Shown: positions 10,163 to 19,354, numbered from the stretch's first letter. The stretch: DNA of 64,000 nucleotides from Actinomycetes bacterium (GCA_023434535.1 JAEYSR010000207.1:1-64000), one strand, 5' to 3'. Notes: generated from the sequence alone by a model not told the origin. Made by a program: numbers and translations.

Positions 10163-10969
10163 TCAGCCGGGGATGCGATCCATGCTGTTGAAGCGGCTGC
10201 GCAGGTGCAGCACGGCCTTGGTGTGGATCTGGCAGACGCGGGACTCGGTCACGCCGAGGACGCGGCCGATCTCCTGCAGCGTGAGGCTCTCGTAGTAGTA
10301 GAGCGTCAGCACGATCTTCTCCCTCTCCGGGAGCCCGTTGACGGCCTGGGCCAGGAGCTGACGGGTCTCGGCCACCTCGAAGGCGCCCATCGGGCCGTGC
10401 GACGAGCGGTCCGCGATCGTGTCGCCCAGCGTGATCGACTCGCCGCGCTCGCCCGAGCCGGTGAGGATCTCGTCCAGCGCGGCGAGCCCGACGTTGGAGA
10501 TCTGGTTGAGAGCGGTCTGGAGCTGGTCGTCGGTCCAGCGCAGCTCGCCGGCGAGCTCCTCGTCGGACGGGGCGCGGTGGAACTTGGCCTCGAGCTTGGC
10601 GTAGGCGCGCTCGATCTGGCGCACCTTGGACCGCACCGACCGGGGCACCCAGTCGATCGACCGGAGCTCGTCGAGGATGGAGCCCTTGATCCGGCTGATC
10701 GCATAGGTCTCGAACTTGTAGCCGCGCTCCGGCTCGAACTTGTCGATGGCGTCGATCAGCCCGAACATCCCGTAGCTGACCAGGTCGGACTGCTCCACGT
10801 TCTGGGGCAGGCCCACGGCCAGGCGGCTCGCCACGTACTTCACGAGCGGCGAGTAGTGCACGATGAGCGCCTCGCGCGACCGGGCTGTGCCCTTCTCCTT
10901 GTAGGAGGCCCAGAGCCGGTCGAGCTCCTCGTCGGTCGTCGTGTCCTCGGTCCGCGTTCGGGTGGTCAT
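10163..10969 (-). CDS. whiG: WhiG/FliA-type RNA polymerase sigma factor
   Basis: Alternative sigma-70 factor of 268 residues. Region 2 is clear (DLVSYGMFGLIDAIDKFEP, then FETYAISRIKGSILDELR with WVPRSVR), followed by a region-3 helix set and region 4 (LPEREKIVLTLYYYESLTLQEIGRVLGVTESRVCQIH). No flagellar gene is nearby, and whiG sits close to rpsB in Streptomyces, so a WhiG-like developmental or envelope role is more likely than motility. The ATG at 10967-10969 overlaps the xerC stop (TGATG). An anti-sigma partner, expected for this class, is not visible in the window. Confidence 0.88.
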   Translation of the reverse strand: MTTRTRTEDTTTDEELDRLWASYKEKGTARSREALIVHYSPLVKYVASRLAVGLPQNVEQSDLVSYGMFGLIDAIDKFEPERGYKFETYAISRIKGSILDELRSIDWVPRSVRSKVRQIERAYAKLEAKFHRAPSDEELAGELRWTDDQLQTALNQISNVGLAALDEILTGSGERGESITLGDTIADRSSHGPMGAFEVAETRQLLAQAVNGLPEREKIVLTLYYYESLTLQEIGRVLGVTESRVCQIHTKAVLHLRSRFNSMDRIPG

Positions 10970-11868
10970 CAGGCCCTCGGGTGGCTCTCTCGGAAGACCC
11001 GGCTGAGCCGGTCCTTGCTGACGTGGGTGTAGACCTGCGTCGTTGCGAGGTCGGAGTGGCCGAGCAGCTCCTGGACGACGCGGAGGTCCGCTCCCCCGTC
11101 GAGCAGGTGCGTGGCGAAGGTGTGCCGCAGCGCGTGCGGGTGCGTCGGGACCGGGGAGCGGCGGTCGAGGAGTCGACGGACGTCGCGGGCGCCGATCCGG
11201 TTCCCGCGTCGGTTGTGGAACAGGGCCGCCGTGGCGGCGTCGAGCGGCACCGCCGGGGCGACCTCGGTCATCCAGCGGAGCCGGCCGCCGGAGCGGTCCA
11301 GCCACCTGGTTAGAGCGTCGTGGGCCGGGCCGCTCAGAGGGACGATCCTCTGCTTGGAGCCCTTGCCCCACACGGTCACCCGGGACCGGGCGAGGTCGAC
11401 GTCGTCGACGTCGAGTCCGCACAGCTCCGACACGCGGAGGCCGGACCCGTAGAGCAGCTCGACCACGGCGTCGTCACGATCCGCGACGACGCCGTCGTCG
11501 GAGGCCGGCGGTTCGTCGAGGACCTGGTGCAGCTCGTCGGCGCGCAGCACTCGAGGAAGGCGGGCCGGTCCGGCCGGGGCGCTGACCCCGGTCGTGGGGT
11601 CCACGGCGACCGCTCCGCGGCGCACGCACCACCCGAAGTAGCGCCGCAGCGACGCCATCGAGCGGGCCATCGTCCGTGACGCCTTGCGCTCCGCCGAGAG
11701 GTGGGCGAGGTAGCGCCGCACGGCGTCACGGTCGACCGCGGACGGGCCGGCGGCGTCGTCCCGATCGGACTCGAACCAGTCGATGAAGGCACGGACGTCG
11801 CGGGCGTAGACGTCCAGCGTCGAGGGCGCGAGCGGCACCGCCGCCACGAACTCCTCGACCTCCCACAT
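10969..11868 (-). CDS. xerC: Tyrosine recombinase XerC
   Basis: Site-specific recombinase that resolves chromosome dimers at dif. The catalytic set is complete: Arg in GSGLRVSEL, Lys in VWGKGSKQR, HALRHTFATH (His and Arg), GHSDLATTQVYTH (His, and the nucleophile Tyr). The SAM-like N-terminal domain begins at once (VEEFVAAVPLAPSTLDVY). I chose the ATG at 11866-11868, about nine bases after AAGGTG, giving 299 residues, the usual size. The frame is open further upstream to about 12009 without a better start. Confidence 0.93.
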   Translation of the reverse strand: MWEVEEFVAAVPLAPSTLDVYARDVRAFIDWFESDRDDAAGPSAVDRDAVRRYLAHLSAERKASRTMARSMASLRRYFGWCVRRGAVAVDPTTGVSAPAGPARLPRVLRADELHQVLDEPPASDDGVVADRDDAVVELLYGSGLRVSELCGLDVDDVDLARSRVTVWGKGSKQRIVPLSGPAHDALTRWLDRSGGRLRWMTEVAPAVPLDAATAALFHNRRGNRIGARDVRRLLDRRSPVPTHPHALRHTFATHLLDGGADLRVVQELLGHSDLATTQVYTHVSKDRLSRVFRESHPRA

Positions 11869-11917
11869 CCCGTCCGGCACCTTGTACGCCCTCGCCTCGT
11901 TGATGACTTCTCTCCGT

Positions 11918-11923
11918 AGCGTA
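11918..11923 (-). promoter_or_regulatory. -10 element upstream of xerC
   Basis: TACGCT on the minus strand in the 147-base gap between dprA and xerC. Predicted start near 11911 and a leader of about 42 bases. The -35 is poor. Confidence 0.4.
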
Positions 11924-12015
11924 GCGAGCGCGCTCCGTGATGGCACTCCCGAACTGCGAGGAGGCCCCCGTCGTGCGCACGAACCGCTGCCTCCGGACCC
12001 TACGAGCACCTCGCC

Positions 12016-13248
12016 TCAACCGGGCGGACCGGCGCCGGGACGGGCCACACGTTCGACGAACGGGCCGCGGCGCTCGGCCCAGCCGAGCCGCTCCAGCTCT
12101 CCGAGAGCGACCGACAGGCGAGCGAGGTCGAGGTCGGCGTCGCGGGCCAGGGCCTCCATGCTCGTCGGCGAGAAGCCGAGCGCACCGAGGACCGCGGCGG
12201 CGTCGCCCGCCGGCTCGGGGCGTTGCTCCCCGAGGGACGGGCCCGTCGCCGCCGCCGAGATCCCGAGCGCGACCAGCACGTCGTCGACGCCCCGGCACAC
12301 CCCGGCTCCGTCCGCGATCAGGTCGTTGGTGCCCGACGACGCCGGGCTGCCCACCGGCCCCGGGACCGCGAGGATCGTCCGGTCCCGTCGCTGGGCGTGC
12401 TCGACCGTCACCATCGATCCGCCGCGCTCGGCGGACTCCACCACGACGACCACCTGTGCGAGGGCGGCGAGGATCCGGTTGCGCACCGGGAACCTCCACG
12501 GCGCCGGTCGGGTGCGCGGCGGAGCCTCCGACAGCACCACGCCGAGCTCGACCACGCGCCGGGCGAGATCGGCGTTGGTCGAGGGGCCTGGTGCGTCCAC
12601 GCCACCGCCGACGACGGCCGCCGGGCCGGCGGCCGCGGCCGGCCCCTGGGACTCCGCGGCGGCCACCGCACCGTGGTGCGCGGCGGCGTCGATGCCGAGG
12701 GCGAGGCCCGACACCACGCACACGCCGGACTCCGCCAGGCCGCGGCCGAGGTCGAGAGCGAGGCGCCGTCCGTAGCCGGTGGCGCGCCGGGTGCCGATGA
12801 CGGCCACGCGCGGGGCTGCCAGCACGTCGACGTCGCCGCGGTGGAACAGCACGATCGGCGGGTCGACGTCGCCGGCCAGGCACGGCGGGTACGACGGCGA
12901 CCCGATCGAGATGACGCCGATCCCCCGGGCGCGCCAGCGTTGCCACTGCACCACCGGGTCCACCGATCGGGCGGCTGCGGCCCAGCCGCTCGACGCCGCC
13001 TGGACAGCCGGCGCCAGCGCAGCCCGGATCTCCGACGGGATCCGATCGGTCCCCACGCGCTCCCACACCTCCGCCGGAGCGCCCAGCGTCAGCAGCGACC
13101 GCAGCGTCGCGTTGCCGACCGACGGGAGGGCGGCCAGCGCACCGAGGTACGCCTCGTGCGGGACATCACCCTCGGGCGGCCCTCCCGCCGCGTCGGGCGT
13201 CCGCAGCGAGCGGCCCGGCCGGTCACGGCCCGGGCCACCGCCGCTCAT
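12016..13248 (-). CDS. dprA: DNA-processing protein DprA (Smf)
   Basis: Binds incoming single-stranded DNA and loads RecA in natural transformation. The 410 residues comprise an N-terminal helical region (AYLGALAALPSVGNATLRSLL), the Rossmann core with VAVIGTRRATGYG, VVSGLALGIDAAAH, VESAERGGSM and ILAVPGP, the late signature GTNDLIADGA, and a C-terminal winged-helix-like domain (about 340-395). The ATG overlaps the comM stop (ATGA), so the two competence-related genes form a coupled pair. A Gly/Ala-rich insert (about residues 195-215) sits inside the core. No other uptake genes are in the window. Confidence 0.94.
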   Translation of the reverse strand: MSGGGPGRDRPGRSLRTPDAAGGPPEGDVPHEAYLGALAALPSVGNATLRSLLTLGAPAEVWERVGTDRIPSEIRAALAPAVQAASSGWAAAARSVDPVVQWQRWRARGIGVISIGSPSYPPCLAGDVDPPIVLFHRGDVDVLAAPRVAVIGTRRATGYGRRLALDLGRGLAESGVCVVSGLALGIDAAAHHGAVAAAESQGPAAAAGPAAVVGGGVDAPGPSTNADLARRVVELGVVLSEAPPRTRPAPWRFPVRNRILAALAQVVVVVESAERGGSMVTVEHAQRRDRTILAVPGPVGSPASSGTNDLIADGAGVCRGVDDVLVALGISAAATGPSLGEQRPEPAGDAAAVLGALGFSPTSMEALARDADLDLARLSVALGELERLGWAERRGPFVERVARPGAGPPG

Positions 13249-14753
13249 GCCGCCACCCCCAGGGCCTGCGAGTGGGTGCGCAGGGACAGGGCGATCTGCA
13301 CGTGCTCGGCGTCCAGCGGTCCGTCGACCCCGTCCAGGTCCATCAGCGTGAGCGCCACCGCCCTGACCCGCTGTGCCCCGCGCATGGTCAGCCGCCCGGC
13401 CGACAGGCCGTCGCGGAGGACGGCGAGAGCGTCGGCTCCCAAGGGGGCGGCGCGCTCCAGCGCGGCGCCCCGGAGCTGGCGGTTGGCGACGACGCCGCGG
13501 TGCGCGGCCCTCCCCCGCGCCCGCTCGACCCGGGCACGGACGTCCGCCGTGCTCTCGCCCACCGACCGACTGCCGAGCACCTCCGACGCCGGAGGCGGGT
13601 CCACCCAGAGCCCGAGGTCGAAGCGGTCGAGCAGCGGTCCCGACAGCCGCCGCTGGTAGCGCTGGACCTGGACGGCGCTGCAGCGGCACGGGCCGAACAC
13701 CCCGATCCCGCACGGGCACGGGTTGGTCGCCGCGACGAGGAGGAAGCGCGCCGGCAGGGTGGCGCCCACGTGGGCCCTGGCCACCCGGACCACCCCCGAC
13801 TCCAGCGGTTGGCGCAGCGCGTCCAGGTGCGATGCGGGGAACTCTCCCAGCTCGTCGAGGAACAGCACCCCGCCGCTCGCGAGCGAGACCTCACCGGGCC
13901 GCAGGACCGACGACCCGCCTCCGATCAGCGCGACCAGGGACGCGGTGTGGTGCGGAGCCCGGAGAGGTGGCCGCCGGAGAAGGGTGGCGCTGCTCTCGAG
14001 AGCGCCCGCGGCGGAGTGGACCCGCGACACGTCGAGCGCGGCCTGGTCCGACAGGTCGGGCAGCAGCCCGGGCAGGCGCTCGGCCAGCATGGTCTTGCCG
14101 CCGCCCGGAGGACCGACCATCAGGAGGTGGTGCCCTCCAGCGGCCGCCACCTCGAGGGCGCGCCGGGCGACGGCCTGGCCCTGGACGTCGGCCAGGTCCG
14201 GGGCGTCGGGCCGCACGACCGGGGCGGGACGCGGGTCGGCCATCGGCCACGGATCCTCGCCCTTCAGCGCCCGCACCAGCTCGGTCAGCGTCCGGGCGCA
14301 GCGCACGTCGGGCCGCACGAGCGACGCCTCGGCGGCGTCGTCGGCGGCGACGACCGGCCGCAGGTCCCCCACGGCCTCGCACAGCGGCAGCATCCCGATC
14401 ACCGGGCGCAGCGTGCCGTCGAGTCCCAGCTCCCCGATGAAGGCGTGGCCCTCGAGCAGCTCGGCGTCCAGCTGACCGGTGGCGACGAGGAGGGCCAGGG
14501 CGATCGAGACGTCCAGGCCGGCGCCGACCTTCCGCAGGTGCGTGGGGGCCAGGTTCACCGTGGTCTTGGACTGCTTCACCGTGAAGCGCGACGACATCAT
14601 GGCGGCGCGCACCCGGTCCCTGGACTCCCGGCACGACGCGTCGGGCAGGCCGACGATGTTGAAGGCGGGGAGCCCCTCGCTGACGTGGACCTCCACCCGG
14701 ACACGGTGTCCGCGGACGCCGATCAGGGTGGCCGAGTGGGAGATGGCGAGCAC
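13245..14753 (-). CDS. comM: ComM/YifB family AAA+ ATPase
   Basis: Magnesium-chelatase-like AAA+ protein; in Vibrio, ComM is a branch-migration helicase that helps integrate transformed DNA. The 502 residues have the N-terminal Lon-like ChlI domain (GLPAFNIVGLPD), Walker A VGPPGGGKTM, Walker B GGVLFLDELGEF, the cysteine-containing ATNPCPCG, and the C-terminal Mg-chelatase region with LTMRGAQRVRAVALT. GTG at 14751-14753 follows GGAGG. It precedes dprA with a 4-base overlap. Confidence 0.95.
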   Translation of the reverse strand: MLAISHSATLIGVRGHRVRVEVHVSEGLPAFNIVGLPDASCRESRDRVRAAMMSSRFTVKQSKTTVNLAPTHLRKVGAGLDVSIALALLVATGQLDAELLEGHAFIGELGLDGTLRPVIGMLPLCEAVGDLRPVVAADDAAEASLVRPDVRCARTLTELVRALKGEDPWPMADPRPAPVVRPDAPDLADVQGQAVARRALEVAAAGGHHLLMVGPPGGGKTMLAERLPGLLPDLSDQAALDVSRVHSAAGALESSATLLRRPPLRAPHHTASLVALIGGGSSVLRPGEVSLASGGVLFLDELGEFPASHLDALRQPLESGVVRVARAHVGATLPARFLLVAATNPCPCGIGVFGPCRCSAVQVQRYQRRLSGPLLDRFDLGLWVDPPPASEVLGSRSVGESTADVRARVERARGRAAHRGVVANRQLRGAALERAAPLGADALAVLRDGLSAGRLTMRGAQRVRAVALTLMDLDGVDGPLDAEHVQIALSLRTHSQALGVAA

Positions 14754-14822
14754 GGCTGCCTCCTCGAAGGCGGTCGAGGCCCCGCGGGCGGCGGGGACCG
14801 GTGGCAGCCGTGAGCTGCGATC

Positions 14823-14839
14823 CCGACCCGATGGGTCGG
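14823..14839 (-). promoter_or_regulatory. Hairpin at the 5' end of the comM leader
   Basis: CCGACCC, loop GAT, GGGTCGG: a perfect 7-bp stem starting about two bases after the predicted transcription start near 14841. Confidence 0.5.
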
Positions 14840-14847
14840 TGAGGATC

Positions 14848-14853
14848 AACCTA
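14848..14853 (-). promoter_or_regulatory. -10 element of the comM-dprA operon
   Basis: TAGGTT on the minus strand, 95 bases upstream of the GTG start. The -35 is weak. Confidence 0.45.
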
Positions 14854-14994
14854 GGCCCCCGCACCGACACGACGCAGACGATCCGACCGGGGACCGCGAC
14901 CCGGTCCGGACCGTGCTCGCGGTGGGTGAGGGGGGCCGGTGGGGCGGCGAGACCCGATCGAACGGTCCCGGACCAGCGGCGCGATGATCTGGGC

Positions 14995-15105
14995 ATGGGC
15001 ATGAACCCGCACCACCAGCACCGGCGCTCGAACTGGGACTACGTCTACGTCGGGGCCGCGCTGGTGGTGGCGCTCGGCGTGCTGGCCTGGGCCTTCCTCG
15101 GCTGA
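14995..15105 (+). CDS. Small single-pass membrane protein, 36 residues
   Basis: Not recognised. MGMNPHHQHRRSNWDYVYVG leads into one hydrophobic segment (about residues 18-35, AALVVALGVLAWAFLG) that ends the protein. The His/Arg-rich N-terminus should stay in the cytoplasm. A GATGAT hexamer ends six bases before the ATG, like the leaderless starts elsewhere in this window, which supports the call; a second ATG lies two codons on. The gene precedes a small cysteine protein by 25 bases. Confidence 0.5.
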   Translation: MGMNPHHQHRRSNWDYVYVGAALVVALGVLAWAFLG

Positions 15106-15130
15106 GCGCGGCTGCCCCGGAGCTTCGGAC

Positions 15131-15340
15131 GTGCGCGACTACACGGCGACAGCCGAGTGCGAGGTGCGACGCGTCCAGCCGTACCAGGCGACCAAGTCCT
15201 ACGTGTGCCCCGGGTGCAACCGGGACATCCCGGCCGGGACGGGCCACATCGTGGCGGTGCCGTTGGACGCCCCCGACCTCCGCCGCCACTGGCACCGGGG
15301 CTGCTGGGACCGCCGGCTCACACGCGCACCACGCCGCTGA
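15131..15340 (+). CDS. Small conserved Cys/His protein, 69 residues
   Basis: A small protein of a type I recall from many actinobacteria near yraN, sometimes annotated 'ATP/GTP-binding protein' without support. It has CPGCNRDIPAGTGH, then RRHWHRGCW: two Cys, His and a further Cys suggest one zinc site. There is no ATP-binding motif. The start is GTG at 15131. It shares the plus strand only with the 36-residue membrane protein and converges on yraN 15 bases away. Function unknown. Confidence 0.75.
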   Translation: MRDYTATAECEVRRVQPYQATKSYVCPGCNRDIPAGTGHIVAVPLDAPDLRRHWHRGCWDRRLTRAPRR

Positions 15341-15355
15341 GCGCCACGTGAGGCG

Positions 15356-15730
15356 TCAGAACGCGTCGTGGAGGACCTCCACCCGACCGCTGGTGACGGC
15401 GGCGACGTCGAAGCGCAGGTCCCGGGCCCGCACGTCGTGCTCATCGAGCCACACCAGGGCCAGATGTCGCAGCCGGCGCTGCTTGTCCCGGCCGACCGCC
15501 TCGAACGGCGACCCGAACCGGTGGTTCGTGCGGGTCTTCACCTCGCAGAACACGACGGTGTGGACGGGTCCCTCGACCAGCCCGAGGACGAGGTCGAGCT
15601 CGCCGTCGGCGCAGCGCCAGTTCCGGTCGTAGAGCAGGTAGCCCCGCTCCAGGTACCACCGCTGTGCGCGGTCCTCGCCGTACTGGCCCAGCAGGCGCTG
15701 GTCGTAGCGCCGCGACGTGTCCTCGACCAT
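15356..15730 (-). CDS. yraN: UPF0102 protein YraN (endonuclease-fold)
   Basis: 124-residue member of the YraN family with a restriction-endonuclease-like fold: GEDRAQRWYLERGY, then RNWRCADGELDLVL and FCEVKTRT, giving the D/E-x-K metal site (GELDLV...CEVK). The biological role is unsettled. AGGGGGAA precedes the ATG. In mycobacteria rnhB and lepB lie between yraN and rplS; here only 75 bases separate them. Confidence 0.9.
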   Translation of the reverse strand: MVEDTSRRYDQRLLGQYGEDRAQRWYLERGYLLYDRNWRCADGELDLVLGLVEGPVHTVVFCEVKTRTNHRFGSPFEAVGRDKQRRLRHLALVWLDEHDVRARDLRFDVAAVTSGRVEVLHDAF

Positions 15731-15805
15731 GGTTCCCCCTCGCCGGCTGTCCGGCGGTGATGACGGAGGGGGAAGTTCGAGCCCGACGGGCTCAGGACGC
15801 GACGA

Positions 15806-16150
15806 TCAGTCGCGCTTCTCCTTGATCTTGGCCGACTTACCGACGCGGTCGCGGAGGTAGTACAGCTTGGCGCGACGCACGTCGCCCCGGGTGTGGACCT
15901 CGATCTTGTCGATGATCGGCGAGTGCAGCGGGAAGGTGCGCTCGACGCCGACGCCGTAGGAGAGCTTGCGGACGGTGAACGTCTCCTGCAGACCGCCGCC
16001 CTGGCGGGCGATCACGGCGCCCTGGAAGACCTGGACGCGCTCCTTGTTGCCCTCGATCACCTTCACGTGCACCTTCAGCGTGTCACCCGGCGCGAAGTCG
16101 GGGATGTCGGTGCGGAGGCTGGCCTGGTCGATGACATCGGTGGTCTTCAT
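15806..16150 (-). CDS. rplS: 50S ribosomal protein L19
   Basis: Protein bL19 at the subunit interface, 114 residues, with [44 protein letters not shown] and [20 protein letters not shown] (listed piecewise). The ATG at 16148-16150 follows AGGAG. Although it lies beyond trmD as usual, it is cut off from it by a hydrolase gene and has its own promoter and hairpin leader. Confidence 0.97.
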   Translation of the reverse strand: MKTTDVIDQASLRTDIPDFAPGDTLKVHVKVIEGNKERVQVFQGAVIARQGGGLQETFTVRKLSYGVGVERTFPLHSPIIDKIEVHTRGDVRRAKLYYLRDRVGKSAKIKEKRD

Positions 16151-16174
16151 GGAGATCTCCTGGGGGGCGCCCAT

Positions 16175-16216
16175 GCCGACCGGTGTGTCGGCGTGTGGGA
16201 CCGCGTCCGGCGGTCC
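16175..16216 (-). promoter_or_regulatory. Two hairpins in the rplS leader
   Basis: Perfect stems GGACCGC/GCGGTCC (7 bp, loop of 5, 16198-16216) and GCCGAC/GTCGGC (6 bp, loop of 6, 16175-16192) lie between the predicted start and the ribosome site. A candidate L19 leader or 5' stabiliser. Confidence 0.5.
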
Positions 16217-16233
16217 TGGCGCACAGCGGGTCG

Positions 16234-16239
16234 ATGATA
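16234..16239 (-). promoter_or_regulatory. -10 element of rplS
   Basis: TATCAT on the minus strand, predicted start near 16227, leader about 77 bases. The upstream TTCTCC at 17 bases is a weak -35. Confidence 0.5.
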
Positions 16240-16299
16240 GTGGGTCTGCAGTCGTCGGAGAAACCGGTGGGGGCGCCGGTGGCACCGGTGCCGACCACC

Positions 16300-18018
16300 T
16301 CAACCGGCCCGGAAGCCCGTGACCGTGGGCAGCCGGACGGTGATGCTGCGCAGATCCACCGTGCCGCCGAGGCGGGGCTCACCGTAGAGGGTGGTGGTGG
16401 CGACGACCTGCAGCTGGAGGTCCGAGTCCGGCCCCACCCGTTGGGCGACCACCTCCATCGGGACCGCCACGCTGCGCTCCTCGCCGTCGAGCACGACCGG
16501 GACCGGGGTGATCTGGTTGCCCACCACCACGCCGGTCGCACGGTCGACCAGCTGGGCGAACAGCCGGGTCGGGCGCTCCCCCGTCGCCGCGGTGCCGGCG
16601 TAGGTGATCGAGAGCTCCGGCGGGCCGAGGACCATGGCGTCGGCCGTCACCGGGATCGCCACGTCGACCGACCTGGTGGCCGGCGACGGGATGATGGACC
16701 CGGCGACCCCGGAGAGGATGTCGACCTTGTCGGCCGGCACCTCGGCCGGCCCCGATCCGCCCCCGGCCGCGAGCTCGAGCCGGCCGGATGCGGTCGCCAC
16801 GACGGGCTCGCCGGCCGGGAGCGGGTAGTCGTCCGCGACGTGGCGATCGCCGTCCTGGTCGAGGAAGTCGAACCGAGGTCCGGTGTCGACCGACTCGTCG
16901 CGCCGCACGTAGCGGTCCAGCCAGTCGACGATCCGGCGCACCATGCGGTCCTCGTCGCCCTTCTCGGTCAGGCAGGTCCCGTGACCGCCGCAGAACCAGT
17001 ACATCGAGACCGGCGTGCCGGCGTCGCGCAGCAACCGGTAGTTGGCGATGTCCTCGGCGAGCGTGAAGAGGGTGTCGACGGTGCCGCCGACGACCATCGT
17101 CGGCGCCGTGATCGCCGCGACCGAGTCGCCCGGCCCACGAGCCGCGAACCAGTCGACCTGCTCGTCGGTGAGCACGCCGGTCGACCGGCCCTGGGCGTTG
17201 GCCTCACCGATCATCGGGTCCAGGTCCGCGGTCGCCGCCACGCCGCTCAGGATCTCGGCCCATCCCTGCTTGTAGGTCTCGTCCTTGTACAGCGAGGTGA
17301 TCAGCGAGTTCCACGCGATGATCGGCACGATGGCGTCGACGCGGCAGTCGATCGCCGCGGTGACCAGCTGGATGCCGCCGCCGTAGGAGCCTCCGACCAT
17401 GCCGGCGGCTGGGTCACCCGTCGCGTCGAGCTGCGCCTCGGGTCGGGCCGCGACCCAGTCCAGGAGCCGACGCACGTCCCGGCCCTCGACGTCGGGCGAG
17501 TTCACTTCGGCGCTGCCGCTCGACGCACCGAACCCCCGGGGGTCCCACGTCAGGACGTTGTAGCCGGCGTCGTGGAGCGTCGCGATGTTGACCGCGCCGA
17601 GCACGCCGACGGCGTCGACGTCGGTGTCGCCGGTCAGGCCCCATCCCGGTCCCATCAGGACCGTCGGGCCGGGGGCGGACCCGTCGCCGACGGGGAACCA
17701 GTGGGCGCGGATCGTCGTCCCGTCGAACGACGTGACGTCCACGTCCGACGGGAGCCCCGGAACCGGGGTGGACTCGACCGGTCCCGTCGGCTCGACGGCG
17801 CACGGGTGCCGAGGGGTGTCCGCGGGAGGAACGGAGGAGGAGGTGGAGGCGCCGGCCACCTCGGCCGGCGCTCCCCGACCGTCGACGTCGCGCGTGCACG
17901 CCGCGCCGATGACGAGCATCGACGCGACGGCGCACGCCGTCGCCGTCCGCCACGCTCCGCGCCGCCGCGGCGGGTCCCCGCCGGTCGTGCCATCGAGATC
18001 CGTGATCGGGTTCGACAC
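16300..18018 (-). CDS. Lipoprotein alpha/beta hydrolase, S15 (X-Pro dipeptidyl-peptidase)/CocE-like
   Basis: Predicted exported lipoprotein of 572 residues: twin-Arg-rich start, hydrophobic segment and lipobox IGAAC (Cys about 41), then an alpha/beta-hydrolase domain with [21 protein letters not shown], the nucleophile elbow GGSYGGG and a later GGHGTC carrying the probable catalytic His. The C-terminal ~180 residues resemble the beta-sandwich of S15/CocE esterases and peptidases. Substrate unknown; acyl ester or proline-peptide hydrolysis at the cell surface is plausible. It sits between trmD and rplS, which in many bacteria are adjacent. Confidence 0.8.
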   Translation of the reverse strand: MSNPITDLDGTTGGDPPRRRGAWRTATACAVASMLVIGAACTRDVDGRGAPAEVAGASTSSSVPPADTPRHPCAVEPTGPVESTPVPGLPSDVDVTSFDGTTIRAHWFPVGDGSAPGPTVLMGPGWGLTGDTDVDAVGVLGAVNIATLHDAGYNVLTWDPRGFGASSGSAEVNSPDVEGRDVRRLLDWVAARPEAQLDATGDPAAGMVGGSYGGGIQLVTAAIDCRVDAIVPIIAWNSLITSLYKDETYKQGWAEILSGVAATADLDPMIGEANAQGRSTGVLTDEQVDWFAARGPGDSVAAITAPTMVVGGTVDTLFTLAEDIANYRLLRDAGTPVSMYWFCGGHGTCLTEKGDEDRMVRRIVDWLDRYVRRDESVDTGPRFDFLDQDGDRHVADDYPLPAGEPVVATASGRLELAAGGGSGPAEVPADKVDILSGVAGSIIPSPATRSVDVAIPVTADAMVLGPPELSITYAGTAATGERPTRLFAQLVDRATGVVVGNQITPVPVVLDGEERSVAVPMEVVAQRVGPDSDLQLQVVATTTLYGEPRLGGTVDLRSITVRLPTVTGFRAG

Positions 18019-18049
18019 GGGACATCCTCTCCCGGCGCCGGCGCTCCGC

Positions 18050-18817
18050 TCAGTCCCGGCCGGCCCCGTCCGCCCCCGGACCGCTGTCGGCCGGAAGCTC
18101 CATGTCGAACTCTTCCAGCAATCGGAGCTCAGCTGGCGTCAATCCACCACGGGCGGCGATGAGGTCCGGACGGTGCTCCGCCGTTCGCACCAGGGCGGAG
18201 GCCAGGCGCCAGCGAGCCACCCGGGCGTGGTCGCCCGACCGGAGGACCGCCGGGACCTCCCACCCCCGGTACTCGGCCGGACGAGTGTACTGCGGGTGCT
18301 CGAGCAGGCCGTGGGAGAAGGACTCCTCGTCCGCGGACGTGTCGTTGCCCATCACCCCGGGCACCAGGCGACCGACGGCCTCGAGGACGACCATCGCGGC
18401 CACCTCCCCGCCGGCCAGCACGACGTCGCCGATCGACAGCTCCCCGTCGACCAGATGGGTGCGGACCCGGTCGTCGACGCCCTCGTAGCGGCCGCAGAGG
18501 AGCGAGAACCCGTCCAACGAGGCGAGCTCGCGGGCGAAGGGCTGGTCCAGGGTCCGGCCGCCCGGGCCCAGGAGGAACAGCGGGCGGGGCGGCTGCTCGC
18601 GCTCGACGGTGTCGAACACCGGCCCGGGGGTCAGCACCATGCCGGCGCCTCCCCCGAACGGCGAGTCGTCCACCGTGCGGTGGACATCCGTGGTGGCGTC
18701 GCGCAGGTCGTGGACCCGGATGTCGAGCAGGCCCTTCGCCCGGGCCTTGCCGATCAGGCTCTGGTCGGCGAAGTCCCGGACCATCTCGGGGAAGATCGTG
18801 ATGACGTCGATGCGCAT
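18050..18817 (-). CDS. trmD: tRNA (guanine-N1)-methyltransferase TrmD
   Basis: Makes m1G37 in tRNA, preventing +1 frameshifts. The SPOUT knot is recognisable: MRIDVITIFPEM at the start, DDSPFGGGAGMVL, the AdoMet loop LLCGRYEGVDDR, and ELSIGDVVLAGGE. The C-terminal domain contains GLLEHPQYTRP, normal for the family; 255 residues. It lies 37 bases after rimM in the rpsP-rimM-trmD arrangement. Confidence 0.97.
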   Translation of the reverse strand: MRIDVITIFPEMVRDFADQSLIGKARAKGLLDIRVHDLRDATTDVHRTVDDSPFGGGAGMVLTPGPVFDTVEREQPPRPLFLLGPGGRTLDQPFARELASLDGFSLLCGRYEGVDDRVRTHLVDGELSIGDVVLAGGEVAAMVVLEAVGRLVPGVMGNDTSADEESFSHGLLEHPQYTRPAEYRGWEVPAVLRSGDHARVARWRLASALVRTAEHRPDLIAARGGLTPAELRLLEEFDMELPADSGPGADGAGRD

Positions 18818-18854
18818 GTGGGTCAGCTCCGGTCCTCGACGGCCAGGGCGGGCG

Positions 18855-19337
18855 TCACGAACCGAGCTCGAACAGACCGTCGGGGACGTCGACGTGCACC
18901 ACGCCGTCGGTCGGTCCGTCCACGACGAAGACCACCGGGACCAGTGCTCCGGAGTCCAGCACCAGGAGGTCGGCGGCCGGGTTGTCCTGCACGGCGGTCA
19001 CGGTGCCGCGCTCCACGCCGTCGGAGCTGATCACCGTGGCGCCCACCAGCTCGTGGACCCAGAGCTCCTCGGGGTCCTCGAGCGGTTCGGCACGCAGCTC
19101 GAGTCCGCGCAGCGCCTCCGCCGACGACCGGTCGTCGTGGCCGGCGAAGCGCACGAGCCAGCGGTCGCCGTGCGGGCGCGACGACGCGACGGTGAGGTCG
19201 CCGCGATCGGTCGACAGCACGGAGCCGGGGTCCAGTCGCTCGGTCCGGTTGGACACGAGGACGACATTGACCTCGCCGTTGAGCCCGTGGGCCTTTGCGA
19301 TGCGGCCGATCTCGAGGAGCGGCGGGCCGTCGGGCAC
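18855..19337 (-). CDS. rimM: Ribosome maturation factor RimM
   Basis: Assists 30S head assembly by binding S19. The 160 residues show the N-terminal barrel (EIGRIAKAHGLNGEVNVVL) and the PRC-barrel domain (ELWVHELVGATVISSDG, AVQDNPAADLLVL, PVVFVVDGPTDGVVHVD). It starts 17 bases after the KH-protein gene. Confidence 0.95.
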   Translation of the reverse strand: MPDGPPLLEIGRIAKAHGLNGEVNVVLVSNRTERLDPGSVLSTDRGDLTVASSRPHGDRWLVRFAGHDDRSSAEALRGLELRAEPLEDPEELWVHELVGATVISSDGVERGTVTAVQDNPAADLLVLDSGALVPVVFVVDGPTDGVVHVDVPDGLFELGS

Positions 19338-19354
19338 GGCGGTGGGACCGTCGT

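Noticed and set aside
10163..10969. Calling the sigma factor FliA with a motility role
   Set aside because: No flagellar or chemotaxis gene is nearby and the neighbourhood matches the Streptomyces whiG locus.
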